This document shows positions 12,503 through 13,634 of a stretch of DNA of 13,634 bases, piece after piece. Positions within the stretch are counted from its first letter, which is position 1. Each line of letters begins with the position of its first letter. Both the position numbers and the translations under genes were made by a program. The notes below the pieces were generated by a model. The model worked only from the letters and a program-made list of their open reading frames with translations, did not search any database and was not told the DNA's origin. This DNA comes from Desulfurococcales archaeon (GTDB lineage: Archaea; Thermoproteota; Thermoprotei_A; Sulfolobales; NBVN01), in assembly GCA_021163585.1 (NCBI GenBank), contig JAGGTW010000116.1, positions 1 through 13,634 on the forward strand. The letters run 5' to 3'.

Positions 12503-13189
12503 TTACTTGAGTTCTACTTCTTCTCCTGGCTTCAATACAATTACATTGACTTCTGGCGCGTACTCGCTAACAAATTTTTTGAAGTCCTCAGGATCGCCCT
12601 TGATTACGGGGAAAGTATGGTAGTGCATAGGTACTACGTACTTTGGCTTTAGTAATTCTGCGGCTTTGGCAGCTTCCCTCGGACCCATAGTGAAGTGCCC
12701 TCCGATCGGGAGTAGAGCGACAAGAGGTCTATATAACTCACCGATTAACTTCATATCGTACATTAACCCTGTATCTCCCGCATGGTATACGTACTCACCA
12801 TCCCTACCGAAGACCGCGCCGGTAGGGCTTCCTCTGCTACTAGAGTGGAGTGCGGGTGTGAGTATTACTGAATATCCTTCACCCAGGTCTATAGGACCAC
12901 CTATGTTTGCTCCAATAACTCGACCTTCCTCACCTATCTGTTCAGCTACGTAGCTAGCTATTTCAAAGACGGAAATTAACTTAACTTTCGTATTTCTCTG
13001 CATTAACTCAATAGTTTCTCCTAGGTGGTCTGAGTGGTCATGGGTGACGATGATGTAGTCTAGCTTAGGAGCGACCTCATCTATGCTTACTGGTGATTTT
13101 GGGTTACTGACCCACGGGTCAATAAGGAATCTCCTAGCTCCCACAGTTATTAAGAACGCAGCATGTCCCAGCCAAAGCACCTTAACCAT
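12503..13189 (-). CDS. UPF0173 metal-dependent hydrolase, metallo-beta-lactamase fold
   Basis: This is a 228-residue soluble hydrolase of the YtkL/UPF0173 family, whose substrate is unknown. The dinuclear metal motif is H50-D-H52-S-D54-H55 (VTHDHSDHLGE). Further ligands are expected from the His in LTPALHSSS, the Asp in YHAGDTGLMYD, and the His pair in VVPMHYHTFPV. PIGGHFTMGPREAAKAAELLKPKYVVPMHY is a family signature. The length is normal. ATG 13189 has GGGGG about seven bases upstream. The minus-strand TATA-like CTTATTTAAT (13230-13221) gives a short leader. It is monocistronic and divergent from the methionine aminopeptidase gene. Confidence 0.92.
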   Translation of the reverse strand: MVKVLWLGHAAFLITVGARRFLIDPWVSNPKSPVSIDEVAPKLDYIIVTHDHSDHLGETIELMQRNTKVKLISVFEIASYVAEQIGEEGRVIGANIGGPIDLGEGYSVILTPALHSSSRGSPTGAVFGRDGEYVYHAGDTGLMYDMKLIGELYRPLVALLPIGGHFTMGPREAAKAAELLKPKYVVPMHYHTFPVIKGDPEDFKKFVSEYAPEVNVIVLKPGEEVELK

Positions 13190-13253
13190 CTCATGCCCCC
13201 AATCAAATAGTTAGTGTTGAATTAAATAAGGTGTTGGTGTATTAGCATAGTAA

Positions 13254-13266
13254 ATACATAAAATCC
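13254..13266 (+). promoter_or_regulatory. TATA-like element of the methionine aminopeptidase gene
   Basis: ATACATAAAATCC is centred about 26-28 bases before position 13287. It predicts a leaderless message beginning at about the GTG of the GTG-TAG pair at 13288-13293. Confidence 0.5.
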
Positions 13267-13293
13267 ACGATTATTGATCAGCGTAGGGTGTAG

Positions 13294-13634
13294 AGGACGT
13301 CAGAAGATCTAGAGTACTACATCAGAGCTGGTGAGGTAAGTTACAAAGTAAAGGATTACGTTAAGAGAATAGTGAAGCCAGGTGTCAAATTAGAGGAAGT
13401 TGCTGAGAAGGTAGAGTCATATATTAGGGAGTTAGGGGGTCAACCAGCATTTCCTCTTAACATATCAATTAATGAGGTGGCCGCACATAGGACACCAATG
13501 ATAGGTGATGATGAGGTAATTCCGGAGGAGTCAGTGGTTAAAGTCGACATAGGCGTTCACTTTAATGGTTACATAGCCGACACAGCGGTCACACTGGTCT
13601 TTAATGATAAGTATAATAAGCTGGCTGAAGCAGC
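13294..13634 (+). CDS. map: Methionine aminopeptidase type II (5' part, truncated by window end)
   Basis: The enzyme removes the N-terminal methionine from new proteins. The frame reads ...SEDLEYYIRAGEVSYKVK... then IVKPGVKLEEVAEKVE, then GGQPAFPLNISINEVAAHRTP. VDIGVHFNGYIADTAVTLVF follows, in which the two aspartates (VDIG, ADTA) are the first metal ligands. AAHRTP carries the catalytic-pocket His. The remaining ligands lie beyond the window. The start is unresolved: the frame opens after an in-frame TAG (13291-13293), and the first NTG after it is deep inside conserved sequence (GTG about 13369). A GTG sits immediately before the TAG, exactly where a leaderless start is expected. The coordinate given is the first base after TAG. 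Confidence 0.9.

Overview
The window looks like chromosomal DNA of a hyperthermophilic crenarchaeon (Thermoprotei). I favour Desulfurococcales or a near relative, but I cannot name a species. The evidence is archaeal: TFB, RNA polymerase subunit P, aIF1, an archaeal GAPDH, a crenarchaeal tRNA-splicing endonuclease, TATA boxes about 25 bases before starts or RNA ends, short or absent leaders, GGAGG-type ribosome sites, frequent GTG/TTG starts, and encoded CCA on both tRNA 3' ends. There are no mobile elements, CRISPR arrays or phage genes.

Layout, left to right: a probable SSB 5' end (minus, cut by the edge); an Asp-ligated ferredoxin (minus); the 5' HALF of a split tRNA (plus, 544-576); an amidohydrolase (minus); a SAM methyltransferase (plus); tRNA-Thr(TGT) (minus) diverging from tfb (plus); aIF1 (minus); rpoP (plus); the 3' HALF of the split tRNA (minus, 5162-5101); GAPDH (plus); an agmatinase-family ureohydrolase (minus) diverging from glycyl-tRNA synthetase (plus); two small unknown proteins and a DUF47/PhoU-like protein (plus); tRNA-splicing endonuclease (plus); a cysteine-rich unknown protein (plus) converging on ubiX (minus); a C/D box guide RNA (plus); an UPF0173 metallo-beta-lactamase-fold hydrolase (minus); and a partial methionine aminopeptidase (plus, runs off the end).

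The most unusual content is the split tRNA. Its 5' half (acceptor strand, D arm, 5' anticodon stem) and 3' half (anticodon, 3' anticodon stem, T arm, acceptor, CCA) lie about 4.5 kb apart on opposite strands. Each half carries a tail, and the two tails pair perfectly over 14 bases. Joining them at a bulge-helix-bulge gives a complete CAU-anticodon tRNA (elongator Met, or Ile2) with a perfect 7-bp acceptor stem. The 3' half also holds an 18-base intron at position 37/38. Its own bulge-helix-bulge needs the 5' half, so splicing is probably ordered: trans joining at 32/33 first, then cis intron removal. The middle exon, which carries the anticodon, is only 5 bases. The endonuclease family that would cut both sites is encoded at about 10.8-11.3 kb.

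Two genes (endonuclease and methionine aminopeptidase) have conserved N-terminal coding sequence upstream of any usable ATG/GTG/TTG, so their 5' ends deserve checking.
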